Of a stretch of DNA of 64,000 bases, positions 52,608 through 61,142 are shown in pieces (within the stretch, counting starts at the first letter, position 1; each line of letters begins with the position of its first letter). The position numbers were made by a program, and so were the translations under genes. This stretch comes from G963665925 sp963676345 (GTDB lineage Bacteria; Bacillota; Clostridia; Peptostreptococcales; Acidaminobacteraceae), in NCBI GenBank assembly GCA_963676345.2, contig CAXXTS010000005.1, positions 558,001-622,000 on the forward strand, in the 5' to 3' direction. The notes under the pieces were generated by a model. That model did not search any database. It was given only the letters and a program-made list of their open reading frames with translations, and was not told the origin of the DNA.

Positions 52608-53501
52608 ATGAAATTTATTTTTTTTGAGAATGAAATGGGTAAGGCAGTAGGTATTCTTAAGGGTGTAGACAAAATAGTCCCACTCAAAGACCTGATGAAA
52701 GAGGCTGCGCCTGCAGACATGAATGATGTAATTGAAAATTTCTCAGAAGCTGCGATCATGGAACTTGAAAAAGAGTTAGAGTCCGCAGAAGCTTCAATCA
52801 GTCTATCAGATGTAAAAGTATTGGCACCCATTGAGTATCCAAAACGTCACATTTTCTGTTTGGGAAAAAACTATCTGGATCATGCAAACGAAACAAAGGG
52901 ATTGCCAGGTGGTACAGATGATATTCCTCAGTTTCCAATTTACTTTTCAAAGGTAGCACATCCTGCGATTGGTCAAGGGGATAATGTGCTTGCTTACCAG
53001 GCTTATACCGAAAAAGTGGACTATGAGGTTGAACTTGCAGTTGTTATTGGCAAGGACGGGATAGACATCGCCAAAGAAGATGCGGAGTCATATATTTTTG
53101 GCTACACAATTATCAACGATATTTCTGCAAGAAACATCCAACGAAAGCATGGACAATGGTTTAAAGGCAAAAGTATGGAAACATACTGTCCGATGGGTCC
53201 AGTGCTTGTTCACAAGTCCGAGATTCCTTTCCCTGTTGAACTGGATATTCAGTGTTCAATTAATGGTGAGCTCAGACAAAATTCAAACACAAATCAATTG
53301 ATTTTTGATATTCCAACCATTATTCATGATCTTTCAAAAGGCATGTACCTAAGAAAGGGTGACATTATCAGTACGGGGACACCAGCTGGTGTAGGACTTG
53401 GGTTTAAACCATTTAAGTTCTTAAAACCTGGAGATGTTATGGCGTGCTATGTAGAGAAAATTGGTACTCTAACAAATACTTTTGGAAAAGAACTTGAGTA
53501 A
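52608..53501 (+). CDS. Fumarylacetoacetate hydrolase (FAH) family protein
   Basis: The 297-residue protein has the FAH-family core from about residue 65: VLAPIEYPKRHIFCLGKNYL, the metal-binding glutamates in DYEVELAVVIGK, NDISARNIQRKHGQWFKGKS, then ISTGTPAGVGLGFKPFKFLK. Members hydrolyse or decarboxylate 2-oxo acids such as acylpyruvates or 2-oxohept-3-enedioate; the substrate here is not predictable. An N-terminal ~60-residue extension is usual for this subgroup. The ATG follows AGGAGGG, and an extended -10 lies about 32 bp upstream. The MerR-methyltransferase fusion gene follows after 20 bp, so the two are likely co-transcribed. Confidence 0.88.
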   Translation: MKFIFFENEMGKAVGILKGVDKIVPLKDLMKEAAPADMNDVIENFSEAAIMELEKELESAEASISLSDVKVLAPIEYPKRHIFCLGKNYLDHANETKGLPGGTDDIPQFPIYFSKVAHPAIGQGDNVLAYQAYTEKVDYEVELAVVIGKDGIDIAKEDAESYIFGYTIINDISARNIQRKHGQWFKGKSMETYCPMGPVLVHKSEIPFPVELDIQCSINGELRQNSNTNQLIFDIPTIIHDLSKGMYLRKGDIISTGTPAGVGLGFKPFKFLKPGDVMACYVEKIGTLTNTFGKELE

Positions 53502-53521
53502 ATTCAATTTAGGAGAAAGCC

Positions 53522-54733
53522 ATGCGCATTGGAGCGTTTGCATGTAAAAATGAAGTCAGTATTGAAACGGTTCGCTACTATATGGAATTGGGTCTGATTG
53601 TGCCTGTTAAAAAGGGTGGGCAATATGATTTTGGAGATAACTGTCAAAAATATATGACAGCAATTATTTTGTATAAATCAATGGGATTTACACTTCAGGA
53701 AATAAAAAAGATATTCCATTTTACTGCCCTTTCAAGATTACACAGCAACTCAGAACGTGCCTATTATAAAGACTTTTTCAGTACCAACCTAGAGCGTATA
53801 AATGCTGACATAGTGAGGCTGCTCAGTGCACGTCGACTTGTAGAAGACGCGCTGGACAGTTTTGATGTAGAAGGTGCTGGCAAGAACTCAGTTATAGGCA
53901 TTCCGCTAAAGATGCTGGATTTTTTAGTGTGTCCAAAGTGTCGGGGACAACTTGAACTGGGTTCAGGGTCTGTTGAAGAAAACAAAGTGGTAAGCGGGTC
54001 GTTAAAATGTGCTTGTGGGTGCACTTACGAAATTGAGGAAGGGATACTCCTCATAGATCCCGTTTTTGAAGACGTGAGTATTTCATCTGAATCAGATACG
54101 CGGGTTGAGTATTTTGAATCTACATCAGAAGAATACATAGAAAAAATATTTATTGCTGGTGCATGGCTTGGTGCAGTTATACAGAACTTAAAAGAGGGGA
54201 TGTGTGTACTGGAACCCGGCATTGGGTTTGGATATGCACTCTCTCAAATCATAAACCACCTACCCAAGCAGTGCCTGTATATTGGTGTAGACCATAATAT
54301 GAATCGCCTGAAAGTACTAAAAGACTATTTTGAGAAGAGTAAAATGGAGTTTGACTTGGTTTTAATTGCCTCGGATTTTATAAATATTCCTTTAAAGGAT
54401 AATACGATAGATGTTGTCATGGATATGAGTGGCTCATCGAATCGTGCATTTGACTCCGATGATTTCTTGTTGCGGGATATTGATCATCTGATAAAGGAAA
54501 AAGCACTTCTTTATGGACTCTACATTCTAGCAGAAGGAATGGATCAAGCGTATTTTGAAAACAGCAGTACAAGACTGTTTACTGAAGCCAGCATCAAAGA
54601 AGAGATCCAAGCACTGGATTATAAAATCAATTACGAAACCAAAACGGGAAAAGTAACCACTGGCGGGCCATATGAAAGCTTCGTGGATCATGTCAAGTCT
54701 ACATGGACATATTGCTGCTATGGTGAGCGTTAG
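53522..54733 (+). CDS. MerR-type HTH / Trm112-like zinc ribbon / SAM methyltransferase fusion
   Basis: The 403-residue protein combines three parts. Residues 1-75 are a MerR winged helix (ACKNEVSIETVRYYMELGLI, FTLQEIKKIF) with a dimerisation helix to about 120. Residues about 132-180 form a Trm112-like zinc ribbon with LVCPKCRGQL and CACGCTYEIEEGILLI. Residues about 220-390 are a class I methyltransferase with VLEPGIGFGYALSQII (SAM loop), IGVDHNMNRLKVL and FINIPLKDNTIDVVMDMSG. A methyltransferase in place of the usual effector-binding domain of a MerR protein is uncommon. It could be a SAM-responsive regulator or a drug-methylating enzyme under its own control. It lies 20 bp after the FAH gene and upstream of an MFS exporter. 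Confidence 0.85.
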   Translation: MRIGAFACKNEVSIETVRYYMELGLIVPVKKGGQYDFGDNCQKYMTAIILYKSMGFTLQEIKKIFHFTALSRLHSNSERAYYKDFFSTNLERINADIVRLLSARRLVEDALDSFDVEGAGKNSVIGIPLKMLDFLVCPKCRGQLELGSGSVEENKVVSGSLKCACGCTYEIEEGILLIDPVFEDVSISSESDTRVEYFESTSEEYIEKIFIAGAWLGAVIQNLKEGMCVLEPGIGFGYALSQIINHLPKQCLYIGVDHNMNRLKVLKDYFEKSKMEFDLVLIASDFINIPLKDNTIDVVMDMSGSSNRAFDSDDFLLRDIDHLIKEKALLYGLYILAEGMDQAYFENSSTRLFTEASIKEEIQALDYKINYETKTGKVTTGGPYESFVDHVKSTWTYCCYGER

Positions 54734-54855
54734 ATTGAATGGTCAAATTTTCTTCTTTAGAAGCATTTTCTTTAGAAGGAAACGCGCAGGTCATTGAGCG
54801 GAGAACCTATACAAGTTCAAATTAGACGAAGCTATTTCCATTAAGATCAAATAAG

Positions 54856-54892
54856 AAAAAAGTCAGAGTGATATTAGTCGCTCTGACTTTTT
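54856..54892 (+). terminator. Terminator after the MerR-methyltransferase gene
   Basis: AAAAAAGTCAGAG pairs with CTCTGACTTTTT. Confidence 0.88.
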
Positions 54893-54894
54893 AT

Positions 54895-54910
54895 ATGGGG
54901 TATACCCCAT
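54895..54910 (+). promoter_or_regulatory. Perfect palindrome ATGGGGTATACCCCAT upstream of the MFS gene
   Basis: This 16-bp perfect palindrome lies 40 bp ahead of a likely -35 (TTGACC, 54951) and -10 (GATATG, 54974) of the MFS gene. It directly follows the terminator. A regulator-binding site is likely; the MerR-type fusion next door is one candidate. Confidence 0.5.
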
Positions 54911-55006
54911 GTTTTATCTAAAAAGATAAAAAATAGTGTGAAATGGACGGTTGACCTCTTCTGTACACCACGCGATATGCTGAAAGCATAAAGGAGCGTG
55001 AAGTTT

Positions 55007-56266
55007 ATGAATAGCAAGAACCGTATATTATTTGCAGTGGGAAGGTTTGTCTCCCTTATGGGAACAAACATGTATCAATTTGCAGCTGGGCTCTATGTAT
55101 TAAAAATGACAGGTTCAGGAACACAGTTTGCCCTAACACTTGTTTTAGGAACCCTCCCCCGTGTTATTGCGGCGCCTTTTGCGGGGGTGGTGGCGGATCG
55201 TTTACCCCGAAAATATATTGTGGTTTTAACCGACATTATAAGTGGGCTAACCCTCATTATACTGTGGAGGTTGACCTTTGGAAATGTCATTGGTGTTATA
55301 GAAGTATACATTAGTATGATTTTGCTCACCACACTGAATACCTTTTTTGATATTGCTATTGAATCTGCAAAACCTGAAATCGTACAAACAGAAGAAGCAC
55401 TCGAGTCGCTCAATGCACTTAGCTACGGCATTCACTCTTTTACATCAATCACTGGGCCTATTCTAGGAGGGCTGATCTATGCCATTGTGCCTTTTAATGT
55501 ATTCATCATTGTAAATGGCATATCATTTGTAGCATCAGGCATCAGCGAACTCTTTATTGAATTTATACCAGAAACTTCTGATAGGAGTAAAGACCAAGGT
55601 TTTATAAAGGCTTTAATGGGTGGAGGCCATTACTTGAAGAGTAATCCATTCTCCATATCCTTAATGAGTTTTTCCTTATGTATTAACTTTTGCCTGACGC
55701 TGGCAATCACAGTGCCCGTTCCCTTTATGTTCAATACCACACTCGGTATGTCCTCTACATGGGTAGGCCTTGTGAGCTCTGGATTTCCTATCGGATACCT
55801 AATCGGTACAATTCTAATACAGAGGTCTGGCGTAAAAAATCGGGGTCAGTCCTTTAAAGTAGGGAGTCTGTCTGTTTTAGTGGGTATGGGAATTATGGTT
55901 GTTGTACTCTTATTGTCACACGTGATTTCAAATGAACGCGTTGCGGTTCTGACCAGTTTGGCAATGTCAATTATTGGTATCGCTATTGCCTATATTGATA
56001 TTCCTCTAATGTCCTTCTTACAACTGGCAATTCCATCATACGTCAGAGGGCGTGTATTCAGTGTTATGACCATGGCATCGCGAACTGCTATGCCGGTTGC
56101 CATGCTCTTATCTGGAAAGTTATTGACGGTTTTTTATCCTGTGACTATACTCATGCTGGGAACCACTTTGTATCTTCTTCAGCTCCTAGTTATTTCGAGA
56201 TCAGTCTACTTAAATGAGTACATTGCAACGAGTACGATATCATCATTAAATGCGGACTACTCATAA
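55007..56266 (+). CDS. Major facilitator superfamily transporter (MFS_3/enterobactin-exporter-like)
   Basis: The 419-residue protein has about twelve membrane helices and the MFS motif A region in loop 2-3 (GVVADRLPRKYIVVLTD). The opening ILFAVGRFVSLMGTNMYQFA and the mid-protein segment QTEEALESLNALSYGIHSFT are typical of the MFS_3 group (macrolide efflux and EntS-like exporters). Export of a drug or small metabolite is inferred; the substrate is unknown. The ATG at 55007 has the better spacing to AAGGAG (54991-54996) than the GTG at 54998. It lies downstream of the MerR-methyltransferase gene with a palindrome and its own promoter between them. Confidence 0.85.
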   Translation: MNSKNRILFAVGRFVSLMGTNMYQFAAGLYVLKMTGSGTQFALTLVLGTLPRVIAAPFAGVVADRLPRKYIVVLTDIISGLTLIILWRLTFGNVIGVIEVYISMILLTTLNTFFDIAIESAKPEIVQTEEALESLNALSYGIHSFTSITGPILGGLIYAIVPFNVFIIVNGISFVASGISELFIEFIPETSDRSKDQGFIKALMGGGHYLKSNPFSISLMSFSLCINFCLTLAITVPVPFMFNTTLGMSSTWVGLVSSGFPIGYLIGTILIQRSGVKNRGQSFKVGSLSVLVGMGIMVVVLLLSHVISNERVAVLTSLAMSIIGIAIAYIDIPLMSFLQLAIPSYVRGRVFSVMTMASRTAMPVAMLLSGKLLTVFYPVTILMLGTTLYLLQLLVISRSVYLNEYIATSTISSLNADYS

Positions 56267-56425
56267 GATTACGTCTTTGTATGAAGGCTCAGTAAAAGTT
56301 TACATTTTAAAACAGTTATACATGTATATGATTATTTTTTATACATTCTCTTCATAGACGATGACTTTGCTAAGGGGCTCATGTAGAATATATATGGCGT
56401 AAGAAGTCCTAGGAGGGGATAACAA

Positions 56426-57784
56426 GTGAAGACATTCAAGTTAGCATATACAGTATCATCTATGGTAGTTCTTGTTATATCAATATTGCTGGTTATTGTA
56501 TTAAACTTACCTATATATTTAGGCCTTTTATCAACGCTTGTCTACATGATGGGTCTATCTTATTACAGGGGCTATGCGCCCTGGCGCATACTAATGATGG
56601 TGATTGGTAAAATGCGCGATGTAGATTATGTTGCTGGCATGATGCTGATGATAGGCGGTTTAGTCGCTTTGTGGATGCAAATAGGCACTATTCCAGCACT
56701 TATATATTTTGGATTCAAATACTTGGCAGACTTCAATTTAATTTTGACGGCATTTTTAATTTGCATGGTCATGTCACTCATGATTGGGTCTGCAATTGGA
56801 ACGCTCAGCACCATTGGTGTGGTCTTTCTAGCTGTAGGGCAAGGCATTGGCATTCCACAAGGCTTAATGGTAGGAGCCATAGCTTCAGGAGCCTATGTGG
56901 GAGATCGTATGTCACCTCTTGCCAGTGGTGGGAATTTGGCAACCGCTGCGGTCAAAACATCCTTAAATAAAGTGCTAGGTAAACTCTTTAAATCAAATGC
57001 CCTGCCCATACTGATTATTGCTGGCATATACGCAAAAATTGGATTTTCATATGGTGTAACCGATCAGGCTGGACAAACACTCGAATCTGTAACAGGGCTG
57101 ATCAGGCGGCATTATGATTTAGGCTGGTATGTCATCTTACCCTTAGCTGTCTTACTAGCAGCAATTCTGATATTTAAACTGGGCATTATTAAATCACTTG
57201 GGGCTGCAACATTGGTGAGTTTGTGTATTGGCCTGTTTTTCCAGGCACACCCCATAGAAGGTGTATTTAAGCACTATTTAATTGGCTATTCGTCTAGCGT
57301 AAGCGGGCTGGAGACCTTAATTAGCGGAGGTGGACTTATATCCATGTATTCGGTGGTGTTAGCCATTTTATTTTCTGCAGGAATAAATGGTATATTAGAA
57401 GGCACAGACATGATTCAACCGCTTCTCGACAAGTGGATTAAACCATCCAAGGGGCCGGGTCAATTGATACGAAAGACGGTTTACACATGTGTCATAGTTA
57501 CCGTACTAACATGCAATCAGAGTTTAACAGCCCTGCTTACAGGCAGCTATTTTGCAGAGAAATTTGAGGCGGCTGGAATGCACCGTTCAGATTTGGCTCG
57601 CGTCATTCTGGATACAGGCATCTTAATCGTGGCACTGATACCATGGAATGTAAATGCAATATTTTTTAAGTCTATTACCGGAGTGAGTGCTCTGGAATAT
57701 GGACCTTATGCTTATTATTTATGGCTTGTTCCTGCTCTGGTTATGGTGGGTTCATTCTTTAAAAAGCCTACAACAAGTCCATGA
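56426..57784 (+). CDS. nhaC: Na+/H+ antiporter, NhaC family
   Basis: The 452-residue membrane protein has about eleven to twelve helices and the NhaC signatures: GSAIGTLSTIGVVFLAVGQG near residue 130, ASGAYVGDRMSPLASGGNLA near residue 153, and in the second half TCNQSLTALLTGSYFAEKF and WNVNAIFF. Members exchange Na+ (or organic acids such as malate/lactate in the MleN branch) for protons. The start is GTG behind GGAGGGG. It stands alone, followed after 60 bp by the peroxiredoxin-like gene. Confidence 0.9.
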   Translation: MKTFKLAYTVSSMVVLVISILLVIVLNLPIYLGLLSTLVYMMGLSYYRGYAPWRILMMVIGKMRDVDYVAGMMLMIGGLVALWMQIGTIPALIYFGFKYLADFNLILTAFLICMVMSLMIGSAIGTLSTIGVVFLAVGQGIGIPQGLMVGAIASGAYVGDRMSPLASGGNLATAAVKTSLNKVLGKLFKSNALPILIIAGIYAKIGFSYGVTDQAGQTLESVTGLIRRHYDLGWYVILPLAVLLAAILIFKLGIIKSLGAATLVSLCIGLFFQAHPIEGVFKHYLIGYSSSVSGLETLISGGGLISMYSVVLAILFSAGINGILEGTDMIQPLLDKWIKPSKGPGQLIRKTVYTCVIVTVLTCNQSLTALLTGSYFAEKFEAAGMHRSDLARVILDTGILIVALIPWNVNAIFFKSITGVSALEYGPYAYYLWLVPALVMVGSFFKKPTTSP

Positions 57785-57844
57785 TTTTACAGCTGATTCT
57801 TCTATTATTGAATTGGGTATACTTCTAGGATAGGGGGTGGCTGT

Positions 57845-58372
57845 ATGAAGCTTAAAAGTGGGATGAAAGCACCTGAAATTGATTTTCATGATTACAATCG
57901 TGAGCCATTTTCACTGGATACACTCAAAGGAAATCGGATACTGCTGTCATTTTATAGGTATGCTGGATGTCCTTTTTGCCAGTTGAGATTCATGGAAATA
58001 GCAGATCGGTATGAGCACGACGACCGCTTGTTTGTTGTTGCGGTTTTCCAGTCACCTGATGATTCCATCAAAGAGCATGCTGCAGGCGTGCAAACGGATG
58101 TGACGGTTATTGGAGACCCGGGCGAACGCTTTTATAAGGTATATGGTGTTGAAGCGGGTATGCGTGCATGGTGTGTGGGGATTCAGAGTATATATCGCTT
58201 TGGACGAAGTTTAATGCGTGGTAATCGGTGGGGAAAGAAAGAGGGAAGCAGAACGCGTATTCCAGCTGATTTTCTCATAGATGAAGAGGGGATTCTACGC
58301 CATGTGTATTATGGTCGCCATATGGATGACCACATGCCCCTGGACTGGATAGATGACTTTTTAAAAGTTTAA
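57845..58372 (+). CDS. Peroxiredoxin-like (AhpC/TSA) family protein
   Basis: The 175-residue thioredoxin-fold protein opens MKAPEIDFHDYNREPFSL, with the peroxiredoxin strand pattern. It has the active-site segment YRYAGCPFCQLRFME with a CxxC pair at residues 42 and 45 in place of the usual TxxC. The C-terminal half (GDPGERFYKVYGVEAGMRAW, then RIPADFLIDEEGILRHVYYG) fits AhpC/TSA relatives. It probably reduces peroxides or disulfides; the electron donor is unknown. The start ATG follows GGGGGTGG. It may be co-transcribed with nhaC and is followed by a strong terminator. Confidence 0.85.
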   Translation: MKLKSGMKAPEIDFHDYNREPFSLDTLKGNRILLSFYRYAGCPFCQLRFMEIADRYEHDDRLFVVAVFQSPDDSIKEHAAGVQTDVTVIGDPGERFYKVYGVEAGMRAWCVGIQSIYRFGRSLMRGNRWGKKEGSRTRIPADFLIDEEGILRHVYYGRHMDDHMPLDWIDDFLKV

Positions 58373-58408
58373 ATGACATGAAGATTTGAACTGCAAACTT
58401 TATAATCG

Positions 58409-58454
58409 AAGGCTGGCACTAGTGGGTTTTGCGAAATCCGCCGTGCCAGCCTTT
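58409..58454 (+). terminator. Terminator after the peroxiredoxin-like gene
   Basis: AAGGCTGGCAC (58409-58419) pairs with GTGCCAGCCTT (58443-58453), followed by TT. An inner stem GGGTTTTGCGAAATCC-like extends it. Confidence 0.88.
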
Positions 58455-58491
58455 TGTAGTATTAAGCTTGAGAATACCTGCGTTCTTACAT

Positions 58492-58527
58492 AAAAAAAGG
58501 CGGGTGCTGAACAACAGAACCCGCCTT
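58492..58527 (-). terminator. Terminator of the M23 peptidase gene
   Basis: AAGGCGGGT pairs with ACCCGCCTT. The T-run lies on the minus-strand side. Confidence 0.85.
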
Positions 58528-58547
58528 GTCATAATACAATTTCAATT

Positions 58548-60149
58548 TTAATTGAAGTTCATTAAATCGCGTTCAATAAAGAGCCATGGACTCACGTTTG
58601 TTCTGTAATAAGACATAGTCCAGTGGAGGTGGGGACCGGTTGAGAATCCAGTTGAACCCACAGTGCCTATAATATCCCCTTTTGTAAGTGTATCCCCTAC
58701 GTTTACAAACCGCTCGTTCATATGGAAGTAAACGCTGAATATGCCATAGCCATGATCAATAACAATGGTTTCGCCTGTTAAAATCAGTGGCATAGATAGC
58801 TTAACAACCCCATTGTTCGGGGCCATGATATTGGTTCCAGCAGGCGCTGCAATATCTATGCCTGAATGTCTATAAGATGTGAGTGCGCCATTTACATAGC
58901 GCATTTCTCCAAACTCAGTGCTGATACGTCCTTCTACAGGCTGAATAAAGGGTCCCTCCCATAGCTTTTCATTGATAGAGGTATCACGAACGGGTGTGAA
59001 GTGTTCTGCGTACTGTGCGTAAGCAGCATCGTTTCTCGTACTCGATTCAACCGTAGTATCGACAGTAAGGTATTGTTTCTTAAAGGTTTTGTCTACAACA
59101 GTCAATGTGTAATCATGTGAGTAAATGGTTTTATCCTTTTCAGCTACTGAAAAATCTAGTGTGTAGCTTCCGGGTTTTGCCCAGTAATTCAAGGCGAGAA
59201 TTGCATAGTAAGTATCATTTTCTTTAAATATATGGATGGCATCAGTTAATGTCTGCTCGATAACTGGTTTTTGATCTGGACCAATATTATGAATCTGAAT
59301 GATTGCCAAGTCTCCAGCAGTAAGCTCGGTTTTGTCAAAGACCAGCTCTGGATCAAGAGCCATTGTACCATTAAATGCATAGGTTGTTGAGCCATAAGCA
59401 CCGTTTAGAGCAGTTTTATCCCACTGACATGTGAGTTCGTAACGGAGTGTGCCATTGAAAGGGTAGGGGGTAATTGTGTAATCCTCAACAATAGACTCCT
59501 GAAGTAATGTTGCGTCATCATAGACCCTCAAAGTTATATTCTGAGGTTCTACTTCACTAAAAATAGACAAACTATGATCTGCATTCAGTGGTGTTGTAGC
59601 TGGCTTTTGCGTGATTATGTTTTCATTCGTTTGCAGTGTCTCACCATTGGCCATTTTGAAAGTCCAACTCATATCACGGACATCAGCAGGAATACTCAAG
59701 GTGCTGTATGTAAGCTGAATCTTTGGAAGGGCTGATTGATATAAGTCCTTGAAGGCCTCAGAGCTGATAAGTTCTTTGCCTTTTTCAAAGTCGGCCAAAT
59801 AGGCATTTGAACTTGTCTGATCTTGCAGTGTAATCTTATAACTTTCTGGGTCAACCATGACATCAAAAACGTAAACATCGCCGCTTGTTGTGTGAATGTC
59901 CATCTTAAAAACCATGTCATGTGCTGGTGGTATGAAGTTATCAAGCCGCTTCATTGAGTTAACCACACCGACCACATCGTTTATAGCATCCGTATCAGAT
60001 GCATAATATGAATGCACTGGTGTGGTATCCCGGTCATTATAGATGTTCACTTGAAGTATATTCTTACTATGTAGCGTGTTGGTATCGTACCAAATATAGG
60101 CACCTAATGCGACTGAAAGCATTAGAATAATTGATATTATTTTTTTCAT
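58548..60149 (-). CDS. Membrane-anchored M23 (LytM-type) metallopeptidase
   Basis: The 533-residue protein has an N-terminal signal anchor (MKKIISIILMLSVALGAYIW) and about 380 residues of beta-rich extracytoplasmic sequence without a clear family. A C-terminal M23 domain carries both zinc motifs, HSGIDIAAPAGT (HxxxD) and GPHLHWTM (HxH), plus IVIDHGYGIFSVYFHMNE. M23 enzymes cut peptidoglycan cross-links, and an intact active site predicts activity. The start at 60149 follows AGGAGG on the minus strand; the longer frame to 60359 is rejected. It is divergent from folA, with promoters in the 188-bp gap between. Confidence 0.9.
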   Translation of the reverse strand: MKKIISIILMLSVALGAYIWYDTNTLHSKNILQVNIYNDRDTTPVHSYYASDTDAINDVVGVVNSMKRLDNFIPPAHDMVFKMDIHTTSGDVYVFDVMVDPESYKITLQDQTSSNAYLADFEKGKELISSEAFKDLYQSALPKIQLTYSTLSIPADVRDMSWTFKMANGETLQTNENIITQKPATTPLNADHSLSIFSEVEPQNITLRVYDDATLLQESIVEDYTITPYPFNGTLRYELTCQWDKTALNGAYGSTTYAFNGTMALDPELVFDKTELTAGDLAIIQIHNIGPDQKPVIEQTLTDAIHIFKENDTYYAILALNYWAKPGSYTLDFSVAEKDKTIYSHDYTLTVVDKTFKKQYLTVDTTVESSTRNDAAYAQYAEHFTPVRDTSINEKLWEGPFIQPVEGRISTEFGEMRYVNGALTSYRHSGIDIAAPAGTNIMAPNNGVVKLSMPLILTGETIVIDHGYGIFSVYFHMNERFVNVGDTLTKGDIIGTVGSTGFSTGPHLHWTMSYYRTNVSPWLFIERDLMNFN

Positions 60150-60239
60150 AAAATCCTCCTCGTATCGTAGTTGTAGTATAACACTTAAAGGTGGCCTGAA
60201 ATATTGAAATTCGATTAAAATGTTTTTAATCCACGTGCA

Positions 60240-60268
60240 TTCACATGGAAGCAAAGATGTGGTATTAT
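60240..60268 (+). promoter_or_regulatory. folA promoter
   Basis: TTCACA (60240-60245) and TATTAT (60263-60268) are 17 bp apart, about 70 bp before the folA start. Confidence 0.6.
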
Positions 60269-60337
60269 GGCTTAGAACGTATTGAGAGCACAGGCAGTAG
60301 AACATATTTGAATGGCTGAATATGAGGTGAACCTTAA

Positions 60338-60832
60338 ATGATAAATATGATTGTTGCAATAGGAAAGAACCGGGAGATTGGAAAAGGGAATCAACTTCTG
60401 GCCCACATACCAGAAGATTTAAAATATTTCAAGAAGACAACCTCCGGAAGTGTTGTCATTATGGGTTATAACACGTATGAATCATTGCCATCCGGGGCAC
60501 TTCCAAAGCGAGAGAATATAGTAATCACGCGAAAAAATATTGAAATTCCGGGCGTACATATAGCGAGCAGCATCGAAGCTGCCGTTGAAAAAGCGCGGGC
60601 AATACGTGATGAAAATGAAGTCTTTGTTATTGGAGGCGCATCCATTTACGAACAGTTTTTACCACATGCTTCAAAGCTCTATATAACACATATCTTTGAA
60701 GATTTTCATGATGCAGATACTTTTTTTCCGGAATTTGGGCAAGACTGGGAACTTAAAAGCATTGGTGGAGGATCAGAAAACATTGGACATACTTATCCTC
60801 ATGTATTTGCAGTGTATGAGCGCTCGTTATAA
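60338..60832 (+). CDS. folA: Dihydrofolate reductase
   Basis: The 164-residue enzyme reduces dihydrofolate with NADPH. Signatures are IVAIGKNREIGKGNQLLAHI at the N terminus, the substrate-binding acidic residue in PEDLKYFKKTT, VVIMGYNTYESLP, ENIVITRK and the NADPH loop VFVIGGASIYEQFL. The length is typical. The usual partner thyA is not in this window. The ATG follows GAGGTGAAC. It is followed by a long terminator hairpin. Confidence 0.95.
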   Translation: MINMIVAIGKNREIGKGNQLLAHIPEDLKYFKKTTSGSVVIMGYNTYESLPSGALPKRENIVITRKNIEIPGVHIASSIEAAVEKARAIRDENEVFVIGGASIYEQFLPHASKLYITHIFEDFHDADTFFPEFGQDWELKSIGGGSENIGHTYPHVFAVYERSL

Positions 60833-60871
60833 AGCGAGCAGTTTAATAGAATATAACATGGATTAATTTTG

Positions 60872-60935
60872 GGCTATCAATATCAAAAAAGCGACCTTTG
60901 AGTAAGGTGGTTTTCTTGATGTTTGATAGCCTTTG
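60872..60935 (+). terminator. Long hairpin terminator after folA
   Basis: GGCTATCAA/TTGATAGCC continues inward through ATCAA/TTGAT, AAAA/TTTT and ACCTT/AAGGT, a stem of about 23 pairs, followed by TTTGTTGT. The remaining gap to 61142 holds a TATAAT (61102-61107) that probably starts the next transcript. Confidence 0.8.
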
Positions 60936-61142
60936 TTGTATGCTAAGAAAAAAGAAAATCATACTAAAATAGTCTATTTAATTCGTGTTGAATATATTAT
61001 AATTCGGGTATGGTATAAAAGGCGAGGACTAAGGTACAATAAAAATGCAACCAAATACCTGATTGTAACCTAACAGGCGTGAATTCGAGTGTGAATTAGT
61101 GTATAATACAAAGACGAAATATATGGCTTGAAAGGAGAAAAA

